Assembly: GCA_947453415.1 (NCBI GenBank)
Contig: CANGGG010000006.1
Coordinates: forward strand, 1 to 64,000
DNA: 64,000 bases
Source of the DNA: Bacteroidota bacterium
GTDB taxonomy: Bacteria; Bacteroidota; Bacteroidia; UKL13-3
Reading direction: 5' to 3'
In this document: in pieces, positions 9,501-18,641 of the stretch
Numbering within the stretch: the first letter of the stretch is position 1
Layout of the letters: the number at the start of each line of letters is the position of its first letter
Notes under the pieces: model-generated
The model's input: the letters and a program-made list of their open reading frames with translations, nothing else
Told to the model about the DNA's origin: nothing
Databases searched by the model: none
Program-made: the position numbers and the translations under genes

Positions 9501-10401
9501 AATAATAGATTTAGAAAAACCCGTAAGTATTTCAAGTTTTAAACTTCAAAATAATATTATTTACAAAGGATCAGCTACGGTTACAAATGGAGTTTTTACA
9601 TTTAGTTTTATTGTTCCAAAAGACATTGATTATAAATATGGTTATGGAAAAATAAGTTATTATGCAAATAATGACACAACAGATGCAAGTGGATATGAAG
9701 GAAAAGCATTAATTGGGGGAACATCTGATTCAATTTGGGTTGATAATAAAGGACCTGAAATACAATTATACATGAACGATGAAAAATTTGTAAATGGCGG
9801 TTTGGTTCCTGAAAATTCGTTATTAATTGCAAAAATATATGACGAAAATGGAATAAATACCACTAGCCGAGGTGTTGGCAGGGACTTAAATGCGGTAATG
9901 AATAAGGAAAATACCAACACCATTATTATGAACGATTTTTACCGATCAAATTTAAATACTTTTCAAAGTGGAATAGTAAATTATAATTATAAGAACTTAC
10001 CATTGGGATTAAATAAAATAAAGTTTCAGGCTTATGATATTTTTAATAATGTAGGTGAGGCCGAAATAGATTTTATAGTAGCAAACGATAGTAAAATGGC
10101 TTTGCAAAATGTATTGAATTATCCTAATCCATTTACCACAAAAACATCTTTTCATTTTGACCATAATAAAGCAGGTCAAGACGTGCAAGTATTGATTCAA
10201 ATATTTACAGTAAATGGTAAATTAGTTAAGTCATTACAAAAAGATGTGGTGGCAGCAACAAGCCATTTTAGCGACTTAGAATGGGACGGACGCGATGATT
10301 ATGGCGATGCAATTGGAAAAGGTGTGTACATTTATAAAGTAAAAATAAAATCACAAGGAAAAACCGAAGAAGCATTTCAAAAATTAGTGGTTTTAAATTA
10401 A
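6544..10401 (+). CDS. porU: Type IX secretion system C-terminal signal peptidase PorU
   Basis: Large gingipain-like (C25) protein with INYIGHGGEVGW and LLMTATCEFSRFDDPSR catalytic regions; C-terminal NYPNPF/GVYIYKVKI module; adjacent to gldJ/PorP genes. Start moved from TTG 6493 to ATG 6544. Confidence 0.88.
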   Translation: MQFFFKEIKIKVLTSVLFGTLIFGNHVFAYQIIKNVIFDWQTPKSAKSGEFQTFFLKASYESEFGLIPIYQNKLGKCGTEIINSKIVDIILEDEKIINKDLKNISNLSLELNTNIGFEKRQAYLFVKMIPYVKVGNVLKRVISCTIQIETNNLFELPKYLGKTNYTANSVLANGQWYKIATMNNAVHRIDYTFLKNLGMNIDAIDPRNIKLYGNGAGMLPERNADFRYDDLQENAIVIQGESDGKFNANDYILFYGQSQKEVWKYNGSNQVFNNQPNLYSDTTYYYITISNNIGKRISSIPSATNVNYNTSTYDALVHHEEDITNFVKTGRNWYGEDFNRQPQRTFTNIISDIDTSANVIFQSNIAGRASQTNGFDVTINNLFYLNHTCSGLSLAYDGIYADINYKTLTFKPNTNRFDINYSYTGPVAQGANGWLDFYTINARAFLKNAGKQILLSDKNAVANGNIAQYNFSTTRNLSIWDVSNPTQIFTIQGIFDVTTSQFNFAANADSLRWFMAFDNSNFIKPISIGKVANQNIHALSAVQGIIISHADFLSEAKRLADYHKQKNGLNIHVINVTDIYNEFSSGSQDVSAIRDMLRMFYQKYTSPNDQLKYVTLMGRASYDYKGNFSKTKTGFVNTNYIPTYEEVNSNDPGSFCTDDFFVCLDDNEGNFAINRNAGDLMDLGIGRLPIVNIEQAKGIVDKVIYYETKSSYGDWRNKFTFIADDEWTEYQIDFMKTAEYLNNTYLSRFQKFNIQKIYANSYEPLSTAGGKRFPQVNTAITNSMNKGSLVINYIGHGGEVGWSARRILNVDEINAWNVKENMPLLMTATCEFSRFDDPSRLAAGELAMINPNGGPIALFTTVRLVYSSSNDALNDKFNSQLGLDSGAILHPKTFGELILQTKNLYATGNTRNFTLLGDPMLQLALPKYNVKTTSINNKSIGVFNDTIKALSKVTIKGSVLDENNNLMSNFNGIVYPTVFDKESEYPIIDLEKPVSISSFKLQNNIIYKGSATVTNGVFTFSFIVPKDIDYKYGYGKISYYANNDTTDASGYEGKALIGGTSDSIWVDNKGPEIQLYMNDEKFVNGGLVPENSLLIAKIYDENGINTTSRGVGRDLNAVMNKENTNTIIMNDFYRSNLNTFQSGIVNYNYKNLPLGLNKIKFQAYDIFNNVGEAEIDFIVANDSKMALQNVLNYPNPFTTKTSFHFDHNKAGQDVQVLIQIFTVNGKLVKSLQKDVVAATSHFSDLEWDGRDDYGDAIGKGVYIYKVKIKSQGKTEEAFQKLVVLN

Positions 10402-10461
10402 ATTCTTAAATAAATTCTAATTGATTGAACAATATTTTTATATTTGAAGTATTAAAAAATC

Positions 10462-10680
10462 ATGGATAAATTTAAATATTATATAGAAAAAAATATATTT
10501 GGGGTATGTGCATACATTGGTAATCGCTTTGGTATCAACTCAAATATTATTCGTATGTATTTTATTTATACATCATTTATAACCGCAGCCTCTCCGGTTT
10601 TAGTGTATTTAATATTGGCATTTTGGTTAAGTGTAAAAAAGCACTTTAGCACCAAGCGTAAAAGTTCTTACGAACTTTAA
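10462..10680 (+). CDS. PspC domain-containing protein
   Basis: FGVCAYIGNRFGINSNIIRMYFIYTSF...VYLILAFWL. Confidence 0.8.
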   Translation: MDKFKYYIEKNIFGVCAYIGNRFGINSNIIRMYFIYTSFITAASPVLVYLILAFWLSVKKHFSTKRKSSYEL

Positions 10681-10719
10681 AAAATATCTAATTTTATAAT
10701 TTAAAAAATTTATTTCTGA

Positions 10720-11856
10720 ATGAATAAACCTCGTTTAATTTTCGTTTTTTTATCTATTTATATTGTTGCGGCATTTAGTTGGTGGGGCTTTGAACATTTT
10801 AGAAATAGCATGAGCATTAACATGCTTGAAAAAGAAAATAGCAACTTAATTACTCAAGCTGATGAAATATTATGTTACAAAGCATCTACAGATATTGGAG
10901 AAGAGATAAGAGAAGATAATTTTTTAGATACTGCGCAGTTAAATAGATATTTTAAAAAGAATTACAATTCGTTAGAATTGGTATATATAGATACCATAAA
11001 CCCTTTTAATGGCTATTTGATTAGGCCTAAAGAAGAAGCCTATGTAAAACTTCAAAGCCAAATAGATGCTTCGAACGTTAAACTTTCAAAGAAAAAATGG
11101 ATGTATGCAACGGAAGGAATCGTGATGATCATTTTGTTGTTCTGGGGAATATTATGGGTATATAGAACTTTTGAAAAAAGTATCAAATTAAATCAACACC
11201 AAAACAATTTTTTATTGTCGGTAACACATGAATTAAAAACACCAATTGCATCAGTAAAACTATATTTAGAAACTTTATTGAAGCGCGATTTAGACAAAGA
11301 ACAGCAACATACTATTTTAAAAAATTCCATTAACGATACCAATAGATTGAGGGTTTTGGTTGATAATTTATTGCTTTCAGCGCAATTAGAAACAAACCAT
11401 TACGAACCTTTAATGACTCAAATAAACTTGAGTGAATTATTACATAAAATAATTGACAAATATACTGAACCAAGAAATTTACAAAATAGAATAATAAAAA
11501 ATATAGAACACCAAGTGTTTATAACAGCCGATGAATTTGCCATTGAAACCATTGTGATTAATTTATTAACTAATGCTGAAAAATATTCTGACAATAACAT
11601 TACAATTCTTTTAAAGTCGGATAATAAGCAAGTAATATTAAGTGTTTCTGATTTAGGTATAGGCATTTCAGACGATGATAAACAAAGGCTTTTTGATAAG
11701 TTTTATAGGGTTGGTGAGGAACAAACTCGTAAAACAAAAGGAACAGGGCTAGGATTGTTTATTGTTAAAAAATTAGTACATATTCATCATGCAACTATTG
11801 AGGTGAAAAACAATCATCCTAATGGAACAAACTTTGAGGTTAGTTTTCACGTATAG
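10720..11856 (+). CDS. Sensor histidine kinase
   Basis: Two TM segments; SVTHELKTPIASVKLYLETLL (H box), NLLTNAEKYS (N box), DLGIGIS, GTGLGLFIVKK. Confidence 0.9.
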   Translation: MNKPRLIFVFLSIYIVAAFSWWGFEHFRNSMSINMLEKENSNLITQADEILCYKASTDIGEEIREDNFLDTAQLNRYFKKNYNSLELVYIDTINPFNGYLIRPKEEAYVKLQSQIDASNVKLSKKKWMYATEGIVMIILLFWGILWVYRTFEKSIKLNQHQNNFLLSVTHELKTPIASVKLYLETLLKRDLDKEQQHTILKNSINDTNRLRVLVDNLLLSAQLETNHYEPLMTQINLSELLHKIIDKYTEPRNLQNRIIKNIEHQVFITADEFAIETIVINLLTNAEKYSDNNITILLKSDNKQVILSVSDLGIGISDDDKQRLFDKFYRVGEEQTRKTKGTGLGLFIVKKLVHIHHATIEVKNNHPNGTNFEVSFHV

Positions 11857-11889
11857 TGAAATCAATGACCACTCAAAAAAAATTTATAA

Positions 11890-12600
11890 ATGAATAATAT
11901 ACTATTGGTAGAAGATGAAGAAAATCTTCAACACGCACTTAAACTTAATTTAGAATTGGAAAATTACCATGTTATTGCCGTAGGCGATGGTAAAAAAGCC
12001 ATAGATACTTTTAGAGAACGCAAATTTGATTTAGTAGTTCTTGACATCATGTTACCTGAAATGGATGGTTATATGGTTTGTGAAAATATTAGACTTCACG
12101 ACCAAAATATTCCTATTTTATTTTTATCGGCTAAAAGTACCCCAGCAGAAAGAATTGAAGGTTTGAAAAAAGGAGGTGATGATTATTTAACAAAACCTTT
12201 TGATTTAGAAGAACTTTTGATACGTATCAAAAAATTATTAATTAAAAGAGATAAAATTAGGTCAACGGAAAAAGCACTTCCTGTAATTTTTAATTTCGGA
12301 CAAAATTGGATAAACTTTGATAGCCATCAAGCAAAGGGAGTAGATGGTTTGATTGATTTAACTAAAAAAGAAACTTTACTGCTTAAGTTATTAATAGAAA
12401 ACAAAAATTCAGTGGTAAGCAGAGAACATATTTTAAAAGTAGTTTGGGATTATAACGTGATTCCAAATACTAGAACAGTTGATAATTTTATGCTTAGCTT
12501 ACGCAAATACTTTGAAACAGATCCTAAAAACCCAGTATTCTTTCACTCATCGCGAGGAATAGGATATAAATTTGTAGAACCAGTAGCTGTAATTGCTTAA
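11890..12600 (+). CDS. OmpR/PhoB-type response regulator
   Basis: Receiver domain (LLVEDEENL, VVLDIMLPEMDGY, KPFD) plus winged-helix C-terminus; paired with the kinase. Confidence 0.92.
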   Translation: MNNILLVEDEENLQHALKLNLELENYHVIAVGDGKKAIDTFRERKFDLVVLDIMLPEMDGYMVCENIRLHDQNIPILFLSAKSTPAERIEGLKKGGDDYLTKPFDLEELLIRIKKLLIKRDKIRSTEKALPVIFNFGQNWINFDSHQAKGVDGLIDLTKKETLLLKLLIENKNSVVSREHILKVVWDYNVIPNTRTVDNFMLSLRKYFETDPKNPVFFHSSRGIGYKFVEPVAVIA

Positions 12601-12612
12601 AAAAACTATCTC

Positions 12613-12646
12613 AAACCAACTTCAAAATGAAGTTGGTTTTTTTTTA
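12613..12646 (+). terminator. Rho-independent terminator after the two-component genes
   Basis: AAACCAACTTCA-AAA-TGAAGTTGGTTT followed by a T run. Confidence 0.8.
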
Positions 12647-12776
12647 TTTATTAACGAATAAAAGTCTACCATTTAGCTATTTATAAATTAAAAGAATTAA
12701 ATCAATAAAATAATTTCAAATAGTAAAACAAAACACTAACATTTGTGCTTTCAAAATTATACAGTAAACAAATCAA

Positions 12777-13910
12777 ATGAAAATAGGAATTGTGTGTTAT
12801 CCAACCTACGGTGGTAGCGGTGTAGTAGCTACCGAACTAGGAAAAGCATTAGCACAAAGAGGGCATCAAGTACACTTTATAGCCTATAAACAACCGGCTA
12901 GATTAGACTCATTTATGAGTAATATTTTTTACCATGAAGTAAATGTGAGTACTTATCCATTATTTGATTTTCCTCCATACGAAACTTCATTAGCAAGTAC
13001 TTTAGTAGATGTAGTTAAATTTGAAAAATTAGATATTCTTCATGTGCATTATGCTATTCCGCATGCATCGGCAGCTATTATGGCCAAATTAATATTGGCC
13101 ACTGAAGGTATAAATATACCGGTAATAACTACTCTACATGGAACTGATATTACTTTGGTTGGAAAAGATTCATCGTTTGAACCTGTGGTTACTTATTCCA
13201 TTAATCAATCAGATGGCGTAACTTCAGTTTCCGATTCATTGAAACAAGATACTTACAGACATTTTAAAACAAAAAAACACATAGAAGTCATTCCAAATTT
13301 TATTGATGTATCACGTTTTCAAAAACAAGCAAAAGAACATTTTAAAAAAGCCATTGCACCGCAAAATGAAAAATTAATTGTTCATACTTCAAACTTTAGA
13401 AAAGTTAAAAGAGTGGAAGATGTGATAAAAATATTTGGTAAAATAAATGAGAAAATTCCTTCAAAACTACTTTTAGTTGGAGATGGACCAGAACGCCATC
13501 ATGCAGAGATGCTTTGCCGTGAATTAAATTTATGTGGAAGCACACTATTTTTGGGCAAACAAAATCCTGTGGAAGAAATTTTAAGTGTTTGCGATTTATT
13601 TTTGATGCCCAGTGAAACAGAAAGTTTTGGGCTATCTGCATTAGAAGCAATGGCTTGTCAAGTACCTGTAATTGCAAGTAACGCAGGTGGAATTCCTGAG
13701 TTAATACAAAACGGAATTTCTGGATTTATGGCAGAGGTTGGTAATGTAGATGAAATGGCTGCAAAAGGAATTTATATTTTAGAAAATGAGGAACGATTAC
13801 ATCAATTCAAAGCAAATGCTTTGGCACGTGCCTTAGAATTTGATATCAATAATATAGTTCCAATTTACGAAAGTTTTTATTTGAAAATTTTAAGCGAGCA
13901 AACTAAATAA
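12777..13910 (+). CDS. bshA: N-acetyl-alpha-D-glucosaminyl L-malate synthase BshA
   Basis: MKIGIVCYPTYGGSGVVATELGKALAQRGHQVHFI; GT4 fold with LLLVGDGPER and SETESFGLSALEAMACQVPVIAS. Confidence 0.9.
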   Translation: MKIGIVCYPTYGGSGVVATELGKALAQRGHQVHFIAYKQPARLDSFMSNIFYHEVNVSTYPLFDFPPYETSLASTLVDVVKFEKLDILHVHYAIPHASAAIMAKLILATEGINIPVITTLHGTDITLVGKDSSFEPVVTYSINQSDGVTSVSDSLKQDTYRHFKTKKHIEVIPNFIDVSRFQKQAKEHFKKAIAPQNEKLIVHTSNFRKVKRVEDVIKIFGKINEKIPSKLLLVGDGPERHHAEMLCRELNLCGSTLFLGKQNPVEEILSVCDLFLMPSETESFGLSALEAMACQVPVIASNAGGIPELIQNGISGFMAEVGNVDEMAAKGIYILENEERLHQFKANALARALEFDINNIVPIYESFYLKILSEQTK

Positions 13911-13922
13911 AAAAACAATTCA

Positions 13923-15089
13923 ATGAACTTACTCAAACAAAAAATTGGAATTTTAGGCGGTGGTCAACTTGGGCGAATGCTTATTGAAGAAGCACTTCGC
14001 TTAAATGTAAATGTTAATATTTTAGAAAACTCAAAAGACTGTCCTTGCTATCATTTGGCGCATGAATTTATTGAAGGTTCATTGACTGATGAAGCTAAAA
14101 TAATGGAATTGTCCGCTATAAGTGATGTGCTCACTTTTGAAATTGAGCATGTAAACACGGAGGCTTTAATAAAATTAGAAGATGAAGGAAAAACCATCAT
14201 TCCATCGCCCAGGATGTTACAAATTATTCAGGATAAAGGTATACAAAAACAATATTATACCGAACATCATGTTCCAACTGCACCTTATTTTTTGGTAAAT
14301 AATAAGAGCGATTGGAACGAAGCAATTACAAAATTAGACACTGAAAAATTTGTTGCAAAAACCCGAAAAGATGGTTACGATGGCAGAGGAGTTACCATAC
14401 TTAATAGTCAAGCAGTATTGGCCAACAACTCCTTAATACCTTACGATGTTCCTTGTTTATTAGAAGCATTTATTCCTTGTGAAAAAGAAATTTCGATTAT
14501 TGTAGCACAAGATATTTTTGGTACTACTGTTGCTTATGAAGCAGTAGAAATGGAGTTTGAGCCTGAGGCCAATCTGGTAACTTATTTATTTAGTCCGGCC
14601 GATATCAGCAAACAAATTGCTGAAAAAGCAAAGTTTGTTGCCATTCAAACTATCAATCAATTTAAAAGTCCGGGTGTGTTTGCTGTAGAAATGTTCATTA
14701 CATTGAATGGCGATATTTTAGTGAATGAAATTGCTCCTCGTCCGCATAATTCTGGCCATCATACAATAGAAGCAAGTTATACATCTCAATACGAACAATT
14801 AACACGAATAGTTTTGGGACTACCTGTTGGCTGTGTTGGCTTAATTAAGCCTGCAGCAATGATTAATTTGTTAGGCGATAAAAGTTTTTCGGGTGCTTAT
14901 GCCATTAAAAACTTAGATCAATTACACCAAATTGAAGGAACTTACTTACACTTATACGATAAAAAAGAAAGTAAGCCAATGCGAAAAATGGGGCATATTA
15001 CAGTGCTTGCAAACTCCATAGATGAGGTAAAAGCTAAAGCAAATAAAGTAATGAATTTAGTAGGTTTTGAACCCATTAAAACTTTGTAA
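13923..15089 (+). CDS. purK: 5-(carboxyamino)imidazole ribonucleotide synthase
   Basis: IGILGGGQLGRMLIEEA; ATP-grasp; VNEIAPRPHNSGHHTIEA. Confidence 0.93.
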   Translation: MNLLKQKIGILGGGQLGRMLIEEALRLNVNVNILENSKDCPCYHLAHEFIEGSLTDEAKIMELSAISDVLTFEIEHVNTEALIKLEDEGKTIIPSPRMLQIIQDKGIQKQYYTEHHVPTAPYFLVNNKSDWNEAITKLDTEKFVAKTRKDGYDGRGVTILNSQAVLANNSLIPYDVPCLLEAFIPCEKEISIIVAQDIFGTTVAYEAVEMEFEPEANLVTYLFSPADISKQIAEKAKFVAIQTINQFKSPGVFAVEMFITLNGDILVNEIAPRPHNSGHHTIEASYTSQYEQLTRIVLGLPVGCVGLIKPAAMINLLGDKSFSGAYAIKNLDQLHQIEGTYLHLYDKKESKPMRKMGHITVLANSIDEVKAKANKVMNLVGFEPIKTL

Positions 15090-15095
15090 AACTAA

Positions 15096-16175
15096 CTACC
15101 AAGCATCATCTATTAACTCATCATCATGAATAGATTCGTTTGCATTCATTGCTTTTGATTCATGTTTATTCCTTGATTTTTTATTCAAAAACCAAATAAA
15201 AGTAACATTGGCATAAACTGAATTACTTCCGTTAAAACTAAAATCGTTTACAATTGAATTGTTATTTTCATTGGTAAAAAATACTTTTTGATTTCCAACA
15301 AATCCGGCTTGAAACAATATCATGTTGGTTTTATTTACCATCCTAACATCTCCCAGGAATTGGTAATTCCTTTGTCTAAGTATTAATGTAACATTTGTTG
15401 AATCAACACTTAACTTGTTTTGATAATGATTGATTCCACCACTGGGTCTACAAGTAAAACCATAAAATATTTTTTGGACTTTAGTTTGTTTCTTCCAATT
15501 AATAACAAAAGGAAGTGTAACATTTAACATTGATTTTTCACTGGTCTTATACTTAAATCCAAGAATTGGCAAAAACAAAGGTTCGCCAAATAAATAGGTA
15601 AAAGTAAGGCCCGCTCTGTATGAAAACTTATTATTTACTTTTCTCATGTACATCATCATTCCTGAGTACCTATATGTGGCATCGGGTAAAGTATATTCGT
15701 CTTCGTTGGCAAATGCGTTAGCTGCAAATAAAAACGTGTTTTTAGCTGAAGTATGAAAAAGTCCAGAAAGACCAATTTTTAAATTTACAAGAGTTCTATT
15801 TAAATTTTCATGACCAAAATTCACTTTACCAATTTGAAGTGAAGGCAAAACATTGATTTGACTGTATTTTAAAACACCCTCTTTTTTTGTAAAGCTTGAA
15901 TAAAGAGAATGTTTGTAGCCAATTAAAAACTTGGTATTGCTGAAATTATATTTACTATCAGATATTGAATCGTTGAATTTTAACTTACTAATTGATTGTG
16001 AATTGAGCGAAAAAGTTAAATTATTACCTAAATAATTTTTTGACTGTGCATTGGCTTTACCAATTAAAAACAGCAAGAATGTAGCAAAAAAAAGCTGTTT
16101 GTTAAAACGCAAAAATGCCTTATTGAACCAATGGTTCAATAAGGCATTTGTTATTTTTTTTAAATGCTTAGGCAT
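15096..16175 (-). CDS. Hypothetical outer-membrane protein (start uncertain)
   Basis: Signal-peptide-like [16 protein letters not shown]; beta-rich. The long N-terminus overlaps a gcvH-proximal hairpin, so the true start may be further in. Confidence 0.6.
   Translation of the reverse strand: MPKHLKKITNALLNHWFNKAFLRFNKQLFFATFLLFLIGKANAQSKNYLGNNLTFSLNSQSISKLKFNDSISDSKYNFSNTKFLIGYKHSLYSSFTKKEGVLKYSQINVLPSLQIGKVNFGHENLNRTLVNLKIGLSGLFHTSAKNTFLFAANAFANEDEYTLPDATYRYSGMMMYMRKVNNKFSYRAGLTFTYLFGEPLFLPILGFKYKTSEKSMLNVTLPFVINWKKQTKVQKIFYGFTCRPSGGINHYQNKLSVDSTNVTLILRQRNYQFLGDVRMVNKTNMILFQAGFVGNQKVFFTNENNNSIVNDFSFNGSNSVYANVTFIWFLNKKSRNKHESKAMNANESIHDDELIDDAW
16113..16149 (-). terminator. Hairpin downstream of gcvH
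   Basis: AAATGCCTTATTGAACCA-A-TGGTTCAATAAGGCATTT; followed by a T run on the minus strand. Confidence 0.65.
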
Positions 16176-16548
16176 TAATTAATTGCTTGTATGCAGTTGC
16201 GTCCATAAGTTCCGAAATTTCAGCTTCATTACTTATAGTACATTTTATCATCCAACCATTTCCATAACAATCATTATTCACGTTTTCAGGAGCTGCATCT
16301 AAATCTGCATTTAACTCTAAAACTTCACCCGATAAAGGCATGAATAAATCAGAAACAGTTTTAACAGCTTCTACTGTACCAAAAACTTCGTCTTTAGCAA
16401 TCGTTTTTCCTTTACTTGGAATATCTACGTAAACAATATCGCCTAATTCATGTTGTGCAAAGTCAGTAATACCAATGTATGCTACATTGCCTTCAATGCT
16501 AACCCACTCGTGGTCTTTGGTGTATTTTAAGTTTTCTGGAAAGTTCAT
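16168..16548 (-). CDS. gcvH: Glycine cleavage system H protein
   Basis: [58 protein letters not shown] lipoyl region. Confidence 0.95.
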   Translation of the reverse strand: MNFPENLKYTKDHEWVSIEGNVAYIGITDFAQHELGDIVYVDIPSKGKTIAKDEVFGTVEAVKTVSDLFMPLSGEVLELNADLDAAPENVNNDCYGNGWMIKCTISNEAEISELMDATAYKQLINA

Positions 16549-16684
16549 TTTATTTTCTAAATTTATGGTTATTTTTATGGCAGCAATTTAAGATTTACAA
16601 TCAATATACAAAATCAAATTTCTATTAATTAATTGGCCAACAAAAATTATAAATTTTGCTTTATTGTTGCTAAAGCAATTACAC

Positions 16685-17005
16685 ATGAAAAAACAATATC
16701 AATCACTCAAAGAATTTTACCCTTTTTATTTGAGCCAACACCAAAACAAAACAAGTAGAATGCTACATTTTATTGGAACCAGTTTATTTATTTTTATGTT
16801 CTTTGGCTCGTTTATATTTCATGAAGTTACTATTTTATTGTTTTCACCAATTTTAGCATATGGATTTGCATGGATTGGTCATTTCTTTTTTGAAAAAAAT
16901 AAACCTGCCACCTTTCAATATCCTTTGTATAGTTTAGCTTCTGATTTTATTCTTTATTTTGAAATGTTATCGGGTAAGGAAAGTTTTGATGCAAAGCAAA
17001 ATTAG
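16685..17005 (+). CDS. Mpo1-like/DUF962 membrane protein
   Basis: SLKEFYPFYLSQHQNKTSRMLHFIGTSLFI...GFAWIGHFFFEKNKPATFQYPLYSLASDF. Confidence 0.8.
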   Translation: MKKQYQSLKEFYPFYLSQHQNKTSRMLHFIGTSLFIFMFFGSFIFHEVTILLFSPILAYGFAWIGHFFFEKNKPATFQYPLYSLASDFILYFEMLSGKESFDAKQN

Positions 17006-17104
17006 CTGTAAAGGATATTTTATTAAAAAAAACCTATTCGGATTTTGAATTTTTTAATTCGAATTTATACCAATTCCATTTTGTTTTCTCCGTTATTTGG
17101 TTTG

Positions 17105-18229
17105 TTATTCCATTGCTTTTAAGCAACTTTTCCAAAGTAATTCGGCCGTTTTATCCCAACTAAATTCTGCTTGTCTTTCTAATCCTTTTGCCATTAACGT
17201 TTGTTGTAATGCTACATCTTTACTCAACAAAACCATTGCATAAGCAATGCTTTCGATGCTATTTGGATTAATTTGAACAGTGGCACCCTCCCCTATTTCT
17301 TTCATAGATGAAGTATTACTACAAATAACAGGAACCCCACATTTCATGGCTTCAATAATTGGAATTCCAAAGCCCTCAAATAATGAAACATAACACAAGG
17401 CAAAAGCAGTAGCAGTTATTTTTGCTAAATCTTCATTGCTTAAATAACCAGTAAATATCACATCGTTTTTATATTTCATTTGGTTAAAAACATTACTCAC
17501 AGCATTAGTTTTCCATGCCATTCTTCCTGTAAGAACTAATTTAAAATTACTGTTAGTTTGGCTTTTAAATGAATCAAATGCTTGTAGTAAACTAGCAACA
17601 TTTTTACGAGGATGAATAGAACCTACATAAAGAAAATAATCAAATCCTGCGCTATATTTTTCTTTTATTTCATCTTTATCAGTTTTTGAAATTTGCTGAA
17701 ACAAATTGTTAGCACCGTTATAAACTACATCTATTTTAGCGGGATTTATTTGGTATTTATCAAAGATATCATTTTTTGAAAACTGACTAACAGTAGCAAT
17801 TCTATTCACTTTATTGGCAAATTTTGGTGAATTTTTTCGCATGTATTTCAAGTGCGATTTTTGAATTCCATCTTCAAAATGTTCAAATGCTAAATCGTGA
17901 ATAACACATAACTGTTTAGTTTTTGTAGTTAAACAGGCAAAACCATCAGGACTTAAAAATAAATCGGGTTGGTGTTTTTTTAACCAAAAAGAAACAGAAA
18001 TATTAAACCAAATATTCCAAAGAATTGGATGCCTAGCAGGTGGTGGAATTACAACTGGAATTACATTTTTTGCATAAATATAACTTTGGTTAAAAGCACG
18101 GTCAAATAAAAAGTAGAATTGAACTTGTGGATTGTTAAATACCATTCGCTTTAAAGTTTCATTGGTAAAATGACCAAATCCTTCTAATTTGTTTTTTAAC
18201 AAAAACCGAGTGTTTACAGCTATTTTCAA
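17105..18229 (-). CDS. Glycosyltransferase, GT4-like
   Basis: FLYVGSIHPRKNVASLLQAFDSFK; VSLFEGFGIPIIEAMKCGVPVICSNTSSMKEI. Confidence 0.88.
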   Translation of the reverse strand: MKIAVNTRFLLKNKLEGFGHFTNETLKRMVFNNPQVQFYFLFDRAFNQSYIYAKNVIPVVIPPPARHPILWNIWFNISVSFWLKKHQPDLFLSPDGFACLTTKTKQLCVIHDLAFEHFEDGIQKSHLKYMRKNSPKFANKVNRIATVSQFSKNDIFDKYQINPAKIDVVYNGANNLFQQISKTDKDEIKEKYSAGFDYFLYVGSIHPRKNVASLLQAFDSFKSQTNSNFKLVLTGRMAWKTNAVSNVFNQMKYKNDVIFTGYLSNEDLAKITATAFALCYVSLFEGFGIPIIEAMKCGVPVICSNTSSMKEIGEGATVQINPNSIESIAYAMVLLSKDVALQQTLMAKGLERQAEFSWDKTAELLWKSCLKAME

Positions 18230-18383
18230 TTGTTGGTTTTTTCTATTATGGGCAAAAATGTATTATTTTTCGATGATAAAATAATTTGTGCAAATAAATT
18301 TTATTTTTTATGTGGTTTCAACTTTATTTAAACCACATGAAAAAGCCAACACTTTTCTAAAACATTTATCAGAAATTAGAAAC

Positions 18384-18641
18384 ATGAATAGAATTATTCT
18401 AAATTGCAACCAAATGATGAATCTTACACAGTTGAATTTTGGGAAAAAAGCCATAATTACTAAAGTAAATGGGCAATTATTAGCGCTCAAACTTTTTGAA
18501 ATGGGAATATTACCTGGTGAAACAGTGGCGCTTTCAAATGTAGCTCCTTTTGGCGATCCAATAGCCATTAATTTGAGTGAAAGTAAAGTTTGTTTGCGCA
18601 TGCAAGATGCAAAATGTATAGAAATTAAATTAATAGATTAA
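18384..18641 (+). CDS. feoA: FeoA-domain protein
   Basis: Small SH3-like FeoA sequence (LFEMGILPGETVALSNVAPFGDPIAINL) directly preceding feoB. Confidence 0.85.
   Translation: MNRIILNCNQMMNLTQLNFGKKAIITKVNGQLLALKLFEMGILPGETVALSNVAPFGDPIAINLSESKVCLRMQDAKCIEIKLID

Noticed and set aside
13923-15089. Expected purE next to purK
   Set aside because: No PurE-like ORF is present downstream; absence from this window says nothing about the genome.
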